Origin: Strongylocentrotus purpuratus
Lineage: Eukaryota; Echinodermata; Echinoidea; Camarodonta; Strongylocentrotidae
Direction of reading: 5' to 3'
Assembly (NCBI RefSeq): GCF_000002235.5
Contig: NW_022145604.1
Location: forward strand, 6,545,077 to 6,609,076
DNA length: 64,000 nucleotides
Of this stretch, positions 14,501-23,127 are shown in pieces; the first letter of the stretch is position 1, and every line of letters starts with the position of its first letter. The position numbers were made by a program, and so were the translations under genes. Under the pieces are notes generated by a model, which ran no database searches, was not told where the DNA came from, and saw only the letters and a list, made by a program, of their open reading frames with translations.

Positions 14501-17500
14501 TACTCCTTTTTTCTTACCCAAGTCATGTGTAATGTAGTATTTGCAATGTCATAAATAATATATGAGAGTGATTTTACAATAATATTTATATCAAATGAGG
14601 GAAACAGTTCTTTTGATATTTCTATGCAACTGAAAACAACATTTTGAGAAGTTATAATATTATAAATTTACATCATTAAATTCTACAAGTGCTTGCCAAT
14701 GATTGATAAAACAAACATATACCGGTACCACCATTTGAAGATGTTCAATTACAAGTACATCTATACCTAAGCAGTGATTGCAGCCATAAAATACTTGGCC
14801 TCTATTCAATTCTATTCACACATATACTAAAGAAGAAATGAACACAAAAAACATTTTGTACAAGATTACTTGACTCTAATACTCTGGAACCATTATCCAA
14901 AGTCCAAGACCAGTTTTGTCCTACACACAACAGAGAGTTTATAGGATTGGTAAATAGAGAATGACATAAAGAATATCAAGTATTTCCAATGTATCCCAAC
15001 TTTATAGCCAGAGCAGTCAATTTGTGTTTACTTTTCCAGTATTTACGAATGGGACACTTGTGAAAGTTTATGGGTTACATTTTCACTGTACTTACTTCCA
15101 TTGTCAGTTCTTTTTAACGCTCCTTCTCTTTGAGGGCATAACTCACATCTCTGTTAGAGGAAAATACAAAAAATAAATATATATTATATATAATTTCTCT
15201 TCATTACTACATGTACACTTTAATCATGTATAAATTGACAATATCAAAATGTGTCTGCAGTCATTTTGAAATTAAAAGAACAACATTGGTTGCTTAAAAC
15301 ATCCCATTTTCATACAAACTGAAATGCAAAATATTCCTTCTGAATGAATTCACTTTAATACAGGAACTTGATAGATTGTGATGGAGAAGAGCAATTGATT
15401 CCTGTAACTTCATGTCACAGTGTAGAAATACATGGAACAATGCTGCTTATGAGGATTTGTAGAACAGATTGATAAAAAGGTCTTTTCAGCCAAACCTGCT
15501 TTAGTGACCACCTGTCTACAAAGACCACATTTCTGCTTTCCTTGAAAATGGATTCTCATTGAAAAATGTAATGAAGGAACCTGTCTACCAAGACCACTTT
15601 TTGTGTTTCCCTTTGGCGGTCACTATAGACAGGTTTGACTGTATGTACATTTGTAGGTGAAGAAGCAGTGACAACGTCAGTTTAGGACTTACCACACGGG
15701 CTGCTCTTTCCTGAGATTCACATTTCCGACAGAACCAAGGCCCAGTCGGTACAGCCACAATGCCATAACACGCTGGAAGGGACAGAAAGAAACAATTGCA
15801 ATGATGAATATAAGAGAATGAAGGAAGAAGGCAATACATTTTATGTAAATGAAAATTACATATTTCAGTTGTAAAAAAACAAATATTTTAATAGGATTAT
15901 TATGAGTCGTTTAATAATGCTGATATGACAAAGAAAAGAAGGCACATCTTCTTCAAGACTATTACAAGTACATTCAACAAAACAAGGTCAAAATAAGTCC
16001 ATGAATACACCAATAGGCTAGCATTATACCACTCTGTTCCATATTTTCTGTGACTAGAACTTGGAAGTGCCTTCTATATTGTAGCTTGAATTAATATCAA
16101 CCTACAGTGTATGTTCTGGCTTTATTTTATAATTCTACATCTTCTTTTGCAAAACACATGTAGATATGAAAATGAAAATAAACATGCAGAAGTTGAATAG
16201 GAACTAAAAACAAAAATACAAGTTGAGGCTTAAGTAAAAGAAAACATAGAATGGAGTTTAACCTTGAAGAAATATGGTAATTTGTAGAAAGGTAAGAGAA
16301 ACTTTAAAAAAGGAAAAATAGAAATAAACTTAATAACATGTTCTGTCTTTGAGCAGTTAATACTTCTCTATGTCAACCATTTTCATGTGTACTTTTAAAT
16401 GTCTCATCAGGAATGGAACATGTACAGTATAAGTGTCAAAGAGAAGAATCATTGAACACTATTCTTTCAAGGTTTCTGCCACTACCAGTTATTTGTTTAC
16501 TTTGAATTTTTCTGTTGGTACAAAAGATGTGATGATAGTTACATGCACATGTACGCAGTCAAGCCTTTTATTAACCGGGCGCCGGGCGATTTTTACCCTA
16601 CGGTCCCTGACTTTTGGCGCCCGGTAAGACGGGGAAAATGAGTACCGGGCGCCGGTTCATTTTTATTTCTGGCGCCCGGTCTGGGAGAATTAACATTTTC
16701 TGTTTCATAAACTTCCACATGTCTAGCACTAAATGTTCACAAATGTGACAAAAACTTACTTGATACGAGTTAAACATGGACTGAATGAACCCTAACAAAT
16801 CATTACATAATGAGAATCCTAATTAAAATCGCCCAGAAACAATTGCAGCACTAATACGAGCGGCCGCTATCTCCTACTCCTAGCGGAGTACGGAGCACAC
16901 AATACAGGGGATGTACACCACTCAAAGCTAAGACGAGCGCATTTCCCCAAGCCATGCATACACACACAAATGACATCAGTGCTGTACTGCACTACACACA
17001 CAGTGTCAGTACAAGAAAGTCTCGATGTAACTTCCAAAAATCCATCCCAAAAGCCAAATTTTGCCGTCAAAAATGCGGAATCAGAGTCATATTTCCAAAG
17101 CTCACGGGGGTTTAGCCCAGGTTTAAGAAACAGTTTCATCAAAATAGCGCTAAAAATCAAGAAATCAGCGATTTTGTTGCCAGTTTTTTTGCCTATCGCA
17201 TGCCCTTCGGATGTAATGGTATCTTCAAAAAGCCAAATGAAAAACAGAACACCGCACCTGCTGATGCATTGACTTTATGTACAAAGTTGATTGCAACTCC
17301 AGACTTGCCTTGATTCAGCGGCCCTCGTACTCATTGACTAAAATTCTGTGATGTTTTAAATAATGGATTTTTTTGATCAAATAGGTAAATATATTTAACA
17401 AATTTTTTTATTTTTTTTAAAATTATTATTATTTTTATTTTATTTTTTTTAAATATTTTTTTAAGTGACAGGTCTAAATAACAAACCCGTTAAACAGGCA

Positions 17501-19975
17501 AAATCTTTTTTTTCACCTAAAATATGCTTTTTCAAGCTGAATACCGGTAATATGTTTTTTGAAAGTGACAGGTTGGCAGCTCTGCATTGTCATTATAGAT
17601 GGTTTTTCTTAAGTATTTTTTTTATAAAAATAATTTAATTCCCCCTTTCCTAACATTTTTCAATTTTTGACATTTAACGGCATGAAAATAGTATTAAACA
17701 TGAACTACAACAACTACAGATTTATCCAAGGTAAGAGTGATTTAATATAAGAGTGCTCAAAATGTAAACTGTAGAAATTAAACTACCGTATGTATAAATA
17801 AAAGGTAACGTTTAACAAATAATTTAAAAGAATACATATTTTCATCAATTTTGGAAACGGCTCCTGGTCCTGGAAAACGGCTCCCGGTTCTCTAAAAAAA
17901 TTAAGGACCGGGAGCCGCTTTTTCAGATATTTGGCTCCCGGTCTGCTTTGACTTAATAAAAGGCTTGTACGCAGTGTACAAATGAAAATAAAGTGTTAAA
18001 AAGAGTTGAAATTGACCTACATGTACATTGTTTGAACATGTAAGTCATTAAATACCAAGTACCGTACATATACATGTAATAGCATTTCTATCTTTAGAAA
18101 AAAATATCAAATATTAAAAAACGGGAAACTTCCTCCTCATTTTTAAAAAATCTGAACAGAAACTAAGACTCCAACTTTATAGGTTAAACCAGTTGGTGGG
18201 GAGAGAGAATTCAAATAATGATAAATGGATAAACAGCCTTTGTGTACATTACAAAATAAACCATCTATCCAAGAAAGGAACAAGACACAAGTTGGCAATA
18301 AGAATATAACTTTAAAATAAAAGGAGGGTCTAGTCCTACTCCTACACTAATTTCTAGATCGACACAACTTTGTTTAGATCAGTTATTTAATATAACACAA
18401 TTAAATTTAAAATTTAAAAAAAATGGAAAAAAAACATGTATCACAAACCCTACATTCAACCGTTTTACAACTGAATCCAACATTCTGTTCAAGTGAATGT
18501 GTACTAAAATTAGAAAGATCAAAGCTACTAGCTGGAGGATTTGTTGTCCTTTTTGCCAGCGATAGACTGCCCAATAAATAATGTACCTAAAGGATCAAGA
18601 TCTATTGGAAAAGGTCCAGCAACGTGCTACGCGACTCATCCCAGATGTGAAGCATCTAAGCTATGAAGAAAGACTTAAGACACTCAAACTACCATCACTA
18701 GAGTACCGTAGACAGAGGGCTGATCTTCTTCAAATATACAAGATCATGCATGGATTGGAGGCAGTAGAGAGGAATGACATATTTGAAATCATCAAAGAAT
18801 CCAGAACAAGGGGACACTGTCACACAGGCTCAAAATAAGGAAGCCCCGCTGCAAATCTAAGATGAGGCAGATGTCATTTTCAGTGCGGAGCATTAATAAT
18901 TGGAATAACCTTCCTGAAATTGCCATAAATGCCTCATCAATCAATAAATTAAAGTCAGAACTTGAAAATCACTGGAAGCACCATCTGCTGAAATACCACC
19001 CATACCAACGCGAATCCAATGCAGTAAAGAGGGGCACATATTGTAAGCTGAAGCTTCAAGCCTCGACACCAAAGTAAACCAAAGTAAGTAAGACATGTGA
19101 TGGCGCTTCCCCATCGACTAAAAAGTTATGACAGAGATATGACGGGTCGGACGCATCATAACTACATGTACTTCATAGTCATACTTGTCTTATTCAGGTT
19201 GTCCTTGATCTTGGCAAAGAGGGCTTTGTGAAAAACTTAGCGGACAAGTAGCTTGCTAGATCTATGCTAATTTAGTCAAGAAGTTAGACTCATGACGGTT
19301 TCAAGGAAAAGGCTCCTTGAGTCCAAAAAGAATCTTGGAGATGTGAGTTGGTCTAGCGCAGTAGCGGCATGTTCACTTGGTCAGCTCTCTGTCAATGTCA
19401 TTGCCTACAAACTGGCTCAGGCGACCCCAGTTCAAAACTGAGTCACGTGTTTTGGATGGTGACGTTAAAAAGGTTTGACCCCAGATGTAAATAATCGTAT
19501 CTGATTGATACTCGTCTCTAAGAACCTAATTACACACACACCACACCACTCAACTTGTGTCAACAAGTCAACCAACAACTCTCAAGAACTAATTTTCAGT
19601 TTTTTAATATTATTATTCTTTCAACAACTAAAAAAATTTGTTATCATTTTGTGTAATTAACCATGGCATTTGTACGCTGAACCACACATGAACACACTAC
19701 AGACTAAGCAATGTCAAACTCTGATTGATACTGATAATAGACCAAGTACTCTAGTTTAATGAACTTCAGTCCCGCCCAATCATTTATTTATTTGCAAACA
19801 CAGCTCAGCTCAGTCTACATTCACACAACACAGTTTCGTGCAGTTATCAATAGGAAACCAACGTACCTTGGTGCACGGCTACATTACAACCGTGACCATC
19901 GCAGTAAACTAACGGGTTTTCCGTCCATCCTCGTTCGTCGCCGCATACGCAGCAGCCACCAACCATCTCCTTCAT
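440..19975 (-). CDS. MLLT10: AF10/AF17 orthologue, PZP-domain chromatin reader and DOT1L cofactor (whole gene)
   Basis: Family knowledge: AF10 reads histone H3 through its PHD-zinc knuckle-extended PHD (PZP) module and recruits the H3K79 methyltransferase DOT1L through an octapeptide-leucine zipper. Seen here: 15 exons whose coding lengths sum to 3351 nt (1116 codons; human AF10 is a little over 1000). Residues 1-184 form the PZP, rich in paired Cys and His. Residues 185-574 are a Ser/Thr-rich basic linker containing a FTNANF block shared with human AF10 and a KKRRR nuclear-localisation-like stretch. Residues 617-624 read EQLLERQW, the octapeptide, followed by a leucine zipper near 641-682. 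The C-terminus has Gly, Gln and His tracts and an LTPEQ block also present in human AF10. The start ATG is preceded in frame by TAG four codons upstream. The last exon is the least certain. Vertebrates have two paralogues (AF10 and AF17); this looks like the single pro-orthologue. Confidence 0.93.
1954..2175. mobile_element. TTAA-site element family D, half copy
   Basis: AGGTATAGACCAGTTTTGGA next to TTAA, matching one half of the 51.1-kb copy in inverse orientation. The other end is missing. Confidence 0.7.
2847..2950. mobile_element. MITE family E, left part
   Basis: ATGTTGTATTGCCCTTTGCA then CCGACCCCAAAATCTTTAAA, as in the 5.6-kb copy; the remainder is lost. Confidence 0.65.
3460..3681 (-). 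CDS. MLLT10: AF10 exon 14: [10 protein letters not shown] block and His tract
   Basis: Encodes [20 protein letters not shown], seven His, Gly and Pro/Ser-rich sequence, ending [23 protein letters not shown] aligns with LTPEQHQAFLYQLMQHHHQ near the human AF10 C-terminus, including the following His tract. Acceptor TTTAACAG, donor AAG|GTTAGC. Confidence 0.88.
4147..4357 (-). CDS. MLLT10: AF10 exon 13: polyglutamine segment
   Basis: Encodes [20 protein letters not shown], then [12 protein letters not shown], about 15 Gln (mixed CAG and CAA codons, roughly 4183-4227), and [15 protein letters not shown] completes the LTPEQ block with exon 14. Acceptor CCCTAG, donor CCA|GTGAGT. Confidence 0.88.
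4385..4637 (-). mobile_element. tRNA-derived SINE, copy 1
   Basis: The minus strand begins with a tRNA-like head, box A TGGTCGAGTGG (4616-4626) and box B GGTTCGAGTCC (4572-4582), then CTAATGTCCTTTGGCAAGAC and ends in an ATTATTATT-type tail. It lies in AF10 intron 12, in the same orientation as the gene. Confidence 0.88.
5157..5331 (-). CDS. MLLT10: AF10 exon 12: Gly-rich segment
   Basis: Encodes [11 protein letters not shown], a run of about nine Gly from a GGA repeat, then a [19 protein letters not shown] segment ending PISRPSDG. Acceptor GTGCAG, donor GG|GTAAGA. The triplet run is likely to vary in length. Confidence 0.82.
5361..5467. mobile_element. TTAA-site MITE family C, left half
   Basis: Near-identical to the left third of the 44.2-kb copy (CTCAGATTCTGAAACAAAAT and on). 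In AF10 intron 11. Confidence 0.75.
5579..5786. mobile_element. MITE family E (GATGTTGTATTGCC)
   Basis: Ends GATGTTGTATTGCC and GGCAATACAACATC. Interior has GCGACCGACCCCAAAATCTT and a GACCGACCGACCGACC stretch. In AF10 intron 11. Confidence 0.8.
5850..6336 (-). CDS. MLLT10: AF10 exon 11: Ser/His-rich segment
   Basis: A 487-nt exon encoding a low-complexity SLNQ/SSLNHS-rich stretch with [10 protein letters not shown] and a [20 protein letters not shown] region. Not alignable by eye to human AF10, but phase, acceptor (ATGCAG) and donor (CAG|GTAGGA) fit both neighbours. Confidence 0.85.
6903..7160 (+). mobile_element. tRNA-derived SINE, copy 2
   Basis: Head GTGGTCGAGTGG and GGTTCAAGACC, body CTAATGTCCTTTGGCAAGAC, then AAGCGCTATATAAAAAC and a tail of ATTATTATCATTAT. 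The tail ends 24 bases from AF10 exon 10, immediately beyond its donor. Confidence 0.88.
7184..7458 (-). CDS. MLLT10: AF10 exon 10: leucine zipper
   Basis: Encodes [20 protein letters not shown] and a continuing heptad pattern to LSLPL, then a Gly/Ser tail ending ILHNAQGQ. It aligns to LHQLQVENRRLEEQI of human AF10. Acceptor CCACCAG, donor CAG|GTCAGT. Phase 0 at its end. Confidence 0.94.
8036..8110. mobile_element. MITE family E, fragment
   Basis: TTTTGGGGTCGGTCGCAGAG and neighbouring bases match family E in inverse orientation. Confidence 0.55.
8390..8505 (-). pseudogene. Degenerate tandem copy of AF10 exon 9
   Basis: The minus strand reads [13 protein letters not shown] then a stop, matching the octapeptide exon ([11 protein letters not shown]). 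Flanks on both sides also match exon 9 flanks, for example GTAGAAAGTTT on the plus strand. The donor equivalent reads GTGTTT rather than GTGAGT. This is a tandem duplication about 240 bases apart, now separated by a CA/CT microsatellite. If included, it would truncate the protein within the DOT1L-binding motif. Confidence 0.85.
8538..8596. repeat. (CA)n-(CT)n microsatellite
   Basis: An uninterrupted CA run followed by a CT run, between the live and dead copies of AF10 exon 9. Confidence 0.95.
8658..8749 (-). CDS. MLLT10: AF10 exon 9: octapeptide motif
   Basis: Encodes [20 protein letters not shown] then [18 protein letters not shown] is the octapeptide of human AF10/AF17, part of the DOT1L-binding OM-LZ. 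Acceptor TTTCAG, donor ACA|GTGAGT. A degenerate tandem copy lies just 3' in gene orientation (8390-8505). Confidence 0.95.
8767..9121 (-). mobile_element. tRNA-derived SINE, copy 3 (longest)
   Basis: Minus-strand head with box A and box B, long body including the GTACCC..GGTAGGATG region, and AAGCGC-like sequence with an ATTATT tail. Apparently full-length at about 355 bases. Confidence 0.87.
9598..9703 (-). CDS. MLLT10: AF10 exon 8
   Basis: Encodes [20 protein letters not shown] then [15 protein letters not shown]. The acceptor TTTAAG|AT is chosen because it keeps phase with exon 7 (G|AT) and gives an open frame into exon 9 (GG|A). A nearer AG (TGTTTAG) would give a stop. Donor GG|GTAAGT. 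Confidence 0.83.
10163..11330 (-). CDS. MLLT10: AF10 exon 7: long Ser/Thr-rich basic linker
   Basis: A 1168-nt exon encoding residues 185-574. It opens [19 protein letters not shown] after the acceptor TTACAG. It carries a [12 protein letters not shown] block matching human [18 protein letters not shown] repeats, and an [20 protein letters not shown] basic region followed by SKKRRR. Low-complexity and probably disordered. The donor is CCTG|GTGAGT. Confidence 0.93.
12072..12165 (-). CDS. MLLT10: AF10 exon 6: end of extended PHD2
   Basis: Encodes [20 protein letters not shown] then [11 protein letters not shown], aligning to AQFAGLLCEEEGNGADNVQY and its continuation in human AF10. It closes the PZP module at residue 184, in phase 0. 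Confidence 0.94.
12641..12744 (-). CDS. MLLT10: AF10 exon 5: extended PHD2, Cys/His core
   Basis: Encodes [20 protein letters not shown] then [14 protein letters not shown], with the CxxC, CxxC and final FHVTC ligands of the ePHD. The last Cys codon is split across the intron. Donor GTAAGT. Confidence 0.94.
13425..13713. mobile_element. MITE family A (GGGGTGTTTCACAAAGATC), copy in AF10 intron 4
   Basis: Long inverted ends (GGGGGTGTTTCACAAAGATC and about 35 bases more) flanked by CAG on both sides. Interior has no coding. Confidence 0.88.
13811..13920 (-). CDS. MLLT10: AF10 exon 4: start of extended PHD2
   Basis: Encodes [20 protein letters not shown], then [16 protein letters not shown]. 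This is the WAHVVCALY block that opens the extended PHD finger in the AF10/BRPF/JADE group. Acceptor TTTTTCAG, donor AAG|GTACGA. Confidence 0.94.
13990..14100 (-). mobile_element. SINE fragment
   Basis: Internal part of the same SINE (GCCAGGTACCCATT..TGTCAAAGGACAT as seen on the plus strand), without head or tail. Confidence 0.6.
14216..14385 (+). mobile_element. Old SINE copy with decayed tRNA-like head
   Basis: GTAGTGGTTCATTCACTTGA..CAATCCCAGCC is a diverged head, followed by AACATCCTTTGGTAATACAT and GTAAATGGGTACC. Box A and box B are both mutated. Confidence 0.65.
15096..15150 (-). CDS. MLLT10: AF10 exon 3: zinc knuckle
   Basis: A 55-nt exon encoding [18 protein letters not shown] plus one base. 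It matches the [18 protein letters not shown] block of AF10. Acceptor AACAG, donor GTAAGT. Confidence 0.93.
15486..15646. mobile_element. Palindromic MITE family F, AF10 intron 2 copy
   Basis: CAAACCTGCTTTAGTGACCA..and inverse GGTCACTATAGACAGGTTTG, with an internal imperfect repeat of CTGTCTACAAAGACCAC. Confidence 0.75.
15693..15772 (-). CDS. MLLT10: AF10 exon 2: second half of PHD1
   Basis: Encodes [20 protein letters not shown] then ERAARV, almost identical to human AF10. The acceptor is TTCCAG and the donor GTG|GTAAGT. The first two bases complete the Ala codon split with exon 1; the exon ends in phase 0. Confidence 0.95.
16560..17967. mobile_element. Non-autonomous hAT-like DNA transposon with 8-base target duplication
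   Basis: CAAGCCTTTTATTAA at the left end is exactly inverted at the right end (TTAATAAAAGGCTTG). The flanks are the perfect 8-base duplication TACGCAGT (16552-16559 and 17968-17975), typical of hAT elements. Subterminal hairpins are rich in GGCGCCCGGT on the left and GGCTCCCGG on the right. The 1408-base interior has no recognisable transposase. It lies in AF10 intron 1. Confidence 0.85.
18560..19077 (+). mobile_element. LINE fragment: region downstream of reverse transcriptase, CR1-like
   Basis: Reads [40 protein letters not shown], then after one frame change near 18836, [20 protein letters not shown] and [14 protein letters not shown]. This order (LEKVQRRATK..LSYEERL..LEYRR..FSVR..WN.LP) is characteristic of the C-terminus of CR1/L2-type LINE ORF2. 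5'-truncated and inactive. Inserted antisense in AF10 intron 1. Confidence 0.85.
19867..19975 (-). CDS. MLLT10: AF10 exon 1: start codon and first half of PHD1
   Basis: Encodes [17 protein letters not shown] and continues to the CDGHGC zinc-ligand segment and NVAVHQ, near-identical to the human AF10 N-terminus. It has 36 codons plus one base and a donor CAAG|GTACGT. An in-frame TAG upstream of the ATG fixes the start, so the protein lacks the short N-terminal extension of human AF10. Confidence 0.93.
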
Positions 19976-20240
19976 TTTCTTCTGCTAATAAAGTTGAGTT
20001 ATAACGGACTGACCAGAAAGGTCGGGCTATCCTAGGAGCCCTATTAAGCCCATAATTAGACTCTTTCTTACGGCTTTGAATCCTAATTTTTTTTCTTATT
20101 TTGTGCTTGCGCCACTCAATACGCATGCGCAGTGTCCTAATAATGCATGATGGGATAGTAAAAAGTCAACGCCGCTAGCTTCGCGTTTGCATTACATGCA
20201 TTGGCAAGGCAAGATCATATCCGAAGAAGGTCAATGAACT
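19976..20240. promoter_or_regulatory. Probable divergent promoter of AF10 and CCDC148
   Basis: 265 bases separate the AF10 ATG (minus) from the first ATG of the candidate CCDC148 leader exon (plus). The stretch is richer in CpG than its surroundings. It contains ACGCATGCGC (20121-20130), one base off the NRF1 consensus, and TGCATGATGGGAT (20144-20156), resembling a ZNF143-type site read in reverse. No TATA box is evident. Site identities are by eye. Confidence 0.6.
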
Positions 20241-20277
20241 ATGTGTGAGATACCAATGGATACGCTGCATACAAAAC
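20241..20277 (+). other. Candidate CCDC148 leader exon or alternative first coding exon
   Basis: ATGTGTGAGATACC opens a short frame (MCEIPMDTLHTK) ending at a good donor AAAAC|GTAAGT. Joined to the exon at 25455 it stays in frame (C|AT gives His). Joined to the exon at 23749 it meets a stop before ATG 23810 and would act as a uORF. Human CCDC148 also begins MC, which mildly supports coding use. Confidence 0.5.
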
Positions 20278-20726
20278 GTAAGTTGTGAAATTGACGTTAA
20301 TAAATTCAGTGTCAGATATGTTTTGTTATATTTTTTTCTGATTCAGTAACACATGAATTGATCAAAATGTGAAATAAGTTAACTTAGACATTTCTTCTTT
20401 AGTTTCATGATGTGCATCTATCTTTTTTACCCTTCAGAAATTTTGTTAGCAGACTAAATTTTGATTAATCTACTTTGTCTTTAGTCCAACGTGTTGGCTA
20501 TGAAGTATTGTTCACTCATTAAATTGTTGTTGTTGTTGTTGTTTTAGTTTACAGGCGTTTGTCATTCAGAAGTGAATATTATACAATTAACGCACGGCCC
20601 AGCATGCTATAGTGGTGAATGCAGTAAACGCAAGGTTTCTTTAGATTGATGACACCTCTGAGGCTTTGTGCAATGAGCCGCTTGCGGCAAGTTGACCGTG
20701 CGCACCATCTGAAGAAAACAAGCGTA

Positions 20727-21491
20727 GAGTAAAGGAGCCCGTTTTCGGCCACTTTTTAAGACACAATCCTATTTTTAGGACTCTTTACTTCCTATTTATT
20801 ATCATTTCTTGTTCAAATCATGAAGCAAATATTATTATTATTTAAACAAAAAAAGAATCCCAGAAAAAAATCACGAATTGCCATGACAATATTCATTTCA
20901 ATTTTCACTGTTTTGGAGCCAGTTATCGGCCGAGCGTTTCAGTTTACGGCCGCATGTACAAAGTCAATAGGAAGCGCTCGCGCGCGCTGTGCGTTTCCGC
21001 GCTGATGTACAGCACAAGCGGGCGGAGCAGGTATCCCACGCCGGAGCTCCCTGGTGCTCGCCTGGCCGAAGACAGGCACAGCGGTGATCGGAAGTTGGAA
21101 TCTGAATTAGACAGAGATATCGTGTGTGCGTCGCGGTGTGCGGCTGCATTGATTTAATACATGCGATGAGATACTTTTGAGCTTGCGACTAGCACAAAAT
21201 CGGGCTCTAAATAAAATAAAGCTCATTTTATGGTACCCATATTTCTTACAGACACGCGTAAGATACTCGATTTTTCAGATTTGGGTAGCGGGACCGGCGA
21301 TTACATCGCTAAAATGTGATATTTTAGGATATATTTTCCATTGCAAATGTGGTTCTTCAGTGACACTGGCATGGTATGGTATGTGTGGGATATGTGTTAT
21401 GCTATTATGCGATGTATTTTAGAGTGATTTTACCTTGCATCCAACCAATCGGCCGAAAACTGGAGCTGGCCGATTACCGGCTCCTTTACTC
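20727..21491. mobile_element. 765-base inverted-repeat DNA transposon at a TA site
   Basis: Ends are GAGTAAAGGAGCC..CGGCC and its inverse (24 bases, three mismatches), flanked by TA on each side. The related unit at 21,940 reads AGCGTACACTGCA without the element, which proves insertion and the TA duplication. The interior has a CpG-rich block (20930-21080). No transposase seen. Confidence 0.88.
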
Positions 21492-22076
21492 TACACTGCA
21501 TAGATTCTATACCGCTATCGCACAACAAGGTCAAGTGCGACACATGAAAATCAAAACAAACGAAAGTTGAGATCTAAAGTTAGAGTCTACGAGAGTTAGC
21601 TTACTTAGATCTAGAGTTATGCTTGAGCAGCACACCCCCGTCCAAACCAAATCTGAGTCCCTGCTGGCTTTCATTCGATCTGTTTCTCTCTTCAGTTCTC
21701 TCTCTACCACCCTTCCCTACCTCTCTTTCCCTCTCTCTTTCTCTCTCTCTCTTCATCGATTTTCTATGTTTTTAAGTTCAGTTTTATTTCGTTATCATCA
21801 TTTTGCCCCCCTCCCCCCCCCCCCCCCCATCCAAACCAAATCTGAATCCCAGCAAGGATTCTTTAGATTGGTGACACCTCTGTGCAACGAGCCGCTTGCG
21901 GCAAGTTCACCGTGTGCACCATCTGAAGAAAACGAGCGTACACTGCATTTACCGCTATTGTCCAACAGGGTCAAGTGCGTTATTTTTTAAATAAAATAGC
22001 AACACAAGAAAATCAAAACAAACAAAAGTTTAGATCTAAAGTTAGAGTCTACGAGAGTTAGCTTACTTAGATCTAG

Positions 22077-23127
22077 AGTTAGAGTGTCTGAACGATTTTT
22101 CAATTTTCAATTTGGGATCGTTTTTCACCATTTTTGTTTGATATTTGAATAAAAAATGTTATCAGAATAAAACATTTCAAATTTCAAGTCTCACCGATGT
22201 TTCTATCAAAAGTTACAGCCCCTCCAAAACGCTGGTATATTCATATCATTTTGGTCAAAATCGACGAAAAAGACGTCCACGCAGAGTGATGTAGTTTTGC
22301 TAAATTCAGACAAACAGCTGTATCGCGCGATACGCAAGCGTATGCAAATAGTACGCATATTGCTAAGCCAATGCGCGACTTGCAGCTTGATCCACGCTGT
22401 CTCCGTGATATGTGCCATTGACTAGTATGGGTGGCCGTTCGCGCCATAGAACCCGGAAGTGAATACACGCTGTAGTCAATGGCAATATCGCGGAGACAAT
22501 GCACGTTGTCTCCGCGATATTGCCATTGACTATAACGTGTATTCACTTCCGGGTTCTATGGCGCGAATGGCCACCCATACTTTCTTTCACTATAATGTGT
22601 AATTGAATTTGGGGTTTCGTTCGTACGTGGAGATGTTACGCGATGTAACCATGGTTTGGACTGAGCGGAGTGCACGCCCCTAATTAGCTGATCCACCAAA
22701 TAGCGAGAAGGGTATTTTTAAACTGTTATCAGTTGTGATCCCTGGGGGCTACCGAAAATATAAGCACATAGAATTGTTCCTTAGGACTGGGACTACTTAT
22801 CGATCGGGGCGTCATATCTCAAAAGTGACAAACCTCAGAGTTAGCCAGGACACAATGTTTAAATTGCTGTTTTGACCAAGATATTTTTAGAATTTCGGGG
22901 GCTACGCCCCTTTGGAAATATTGGAATTCACCTGCTCTTTCATATGAAACCTCATTTATTGAGTATCACCTTCAGGATCACAACAGATAAAAGTTTGAAT
23001 CTCGAATTGAAAAAAAATTTTTTTTTGCATGGTCGCGCAATGCACGTAGACTGCATAGGGATGCGTGTAATCTCTATGGGAAGAATTTTAGCACACAACA
23101 TCGGGTGCGCGATCAGACACCCTAACT
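22077..23127. mobile_element. 1.05-kb inverted-repeat element containing a large palindrome
   Basis: Bounded by AGTTAGAGTGTCTGA and, inverted, TCAGACACCCTAACT. The sister unit at 21,610 reads CTAGAGTTATGCTTGAG straight through, so this segment is an insertion. The target duplication is unclear (one to a few bases). It contains the 75-base-arm palindrome at 22425-22580. No coding capacity recognised. Confidence 0.72.
22425..22580. repeat. Palindrome with arms of about 75 bases
   Basis: Left arm GTATGGGTGGCCGTTCGCGC onward to GAGACAA (ends 22499), loop TGCACG, right arm its near-exact inverse ending GGCCACCCATAC. Few mismatches. Any transcript would fold into a long hairpin; as DNA it could extrude a cruciform. 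A shorter related piece precedes it (22396-22424). Confidence 0.9.

Noticed and set aside
16867-17272. Open frames on both strands inside the hAT-like element as a transposase
   Set aside because: Neither frame shows BED-finger, RNase H-like or hAT dimerisation motifs, and both are about 100 codons or less.
20930-21080. CpG-rich block as a promoter of CCDC148
   Set aside because: It lies entirely inside the 765-base transposon, whose empty site is visible nearby, so the composition belongs to the element.
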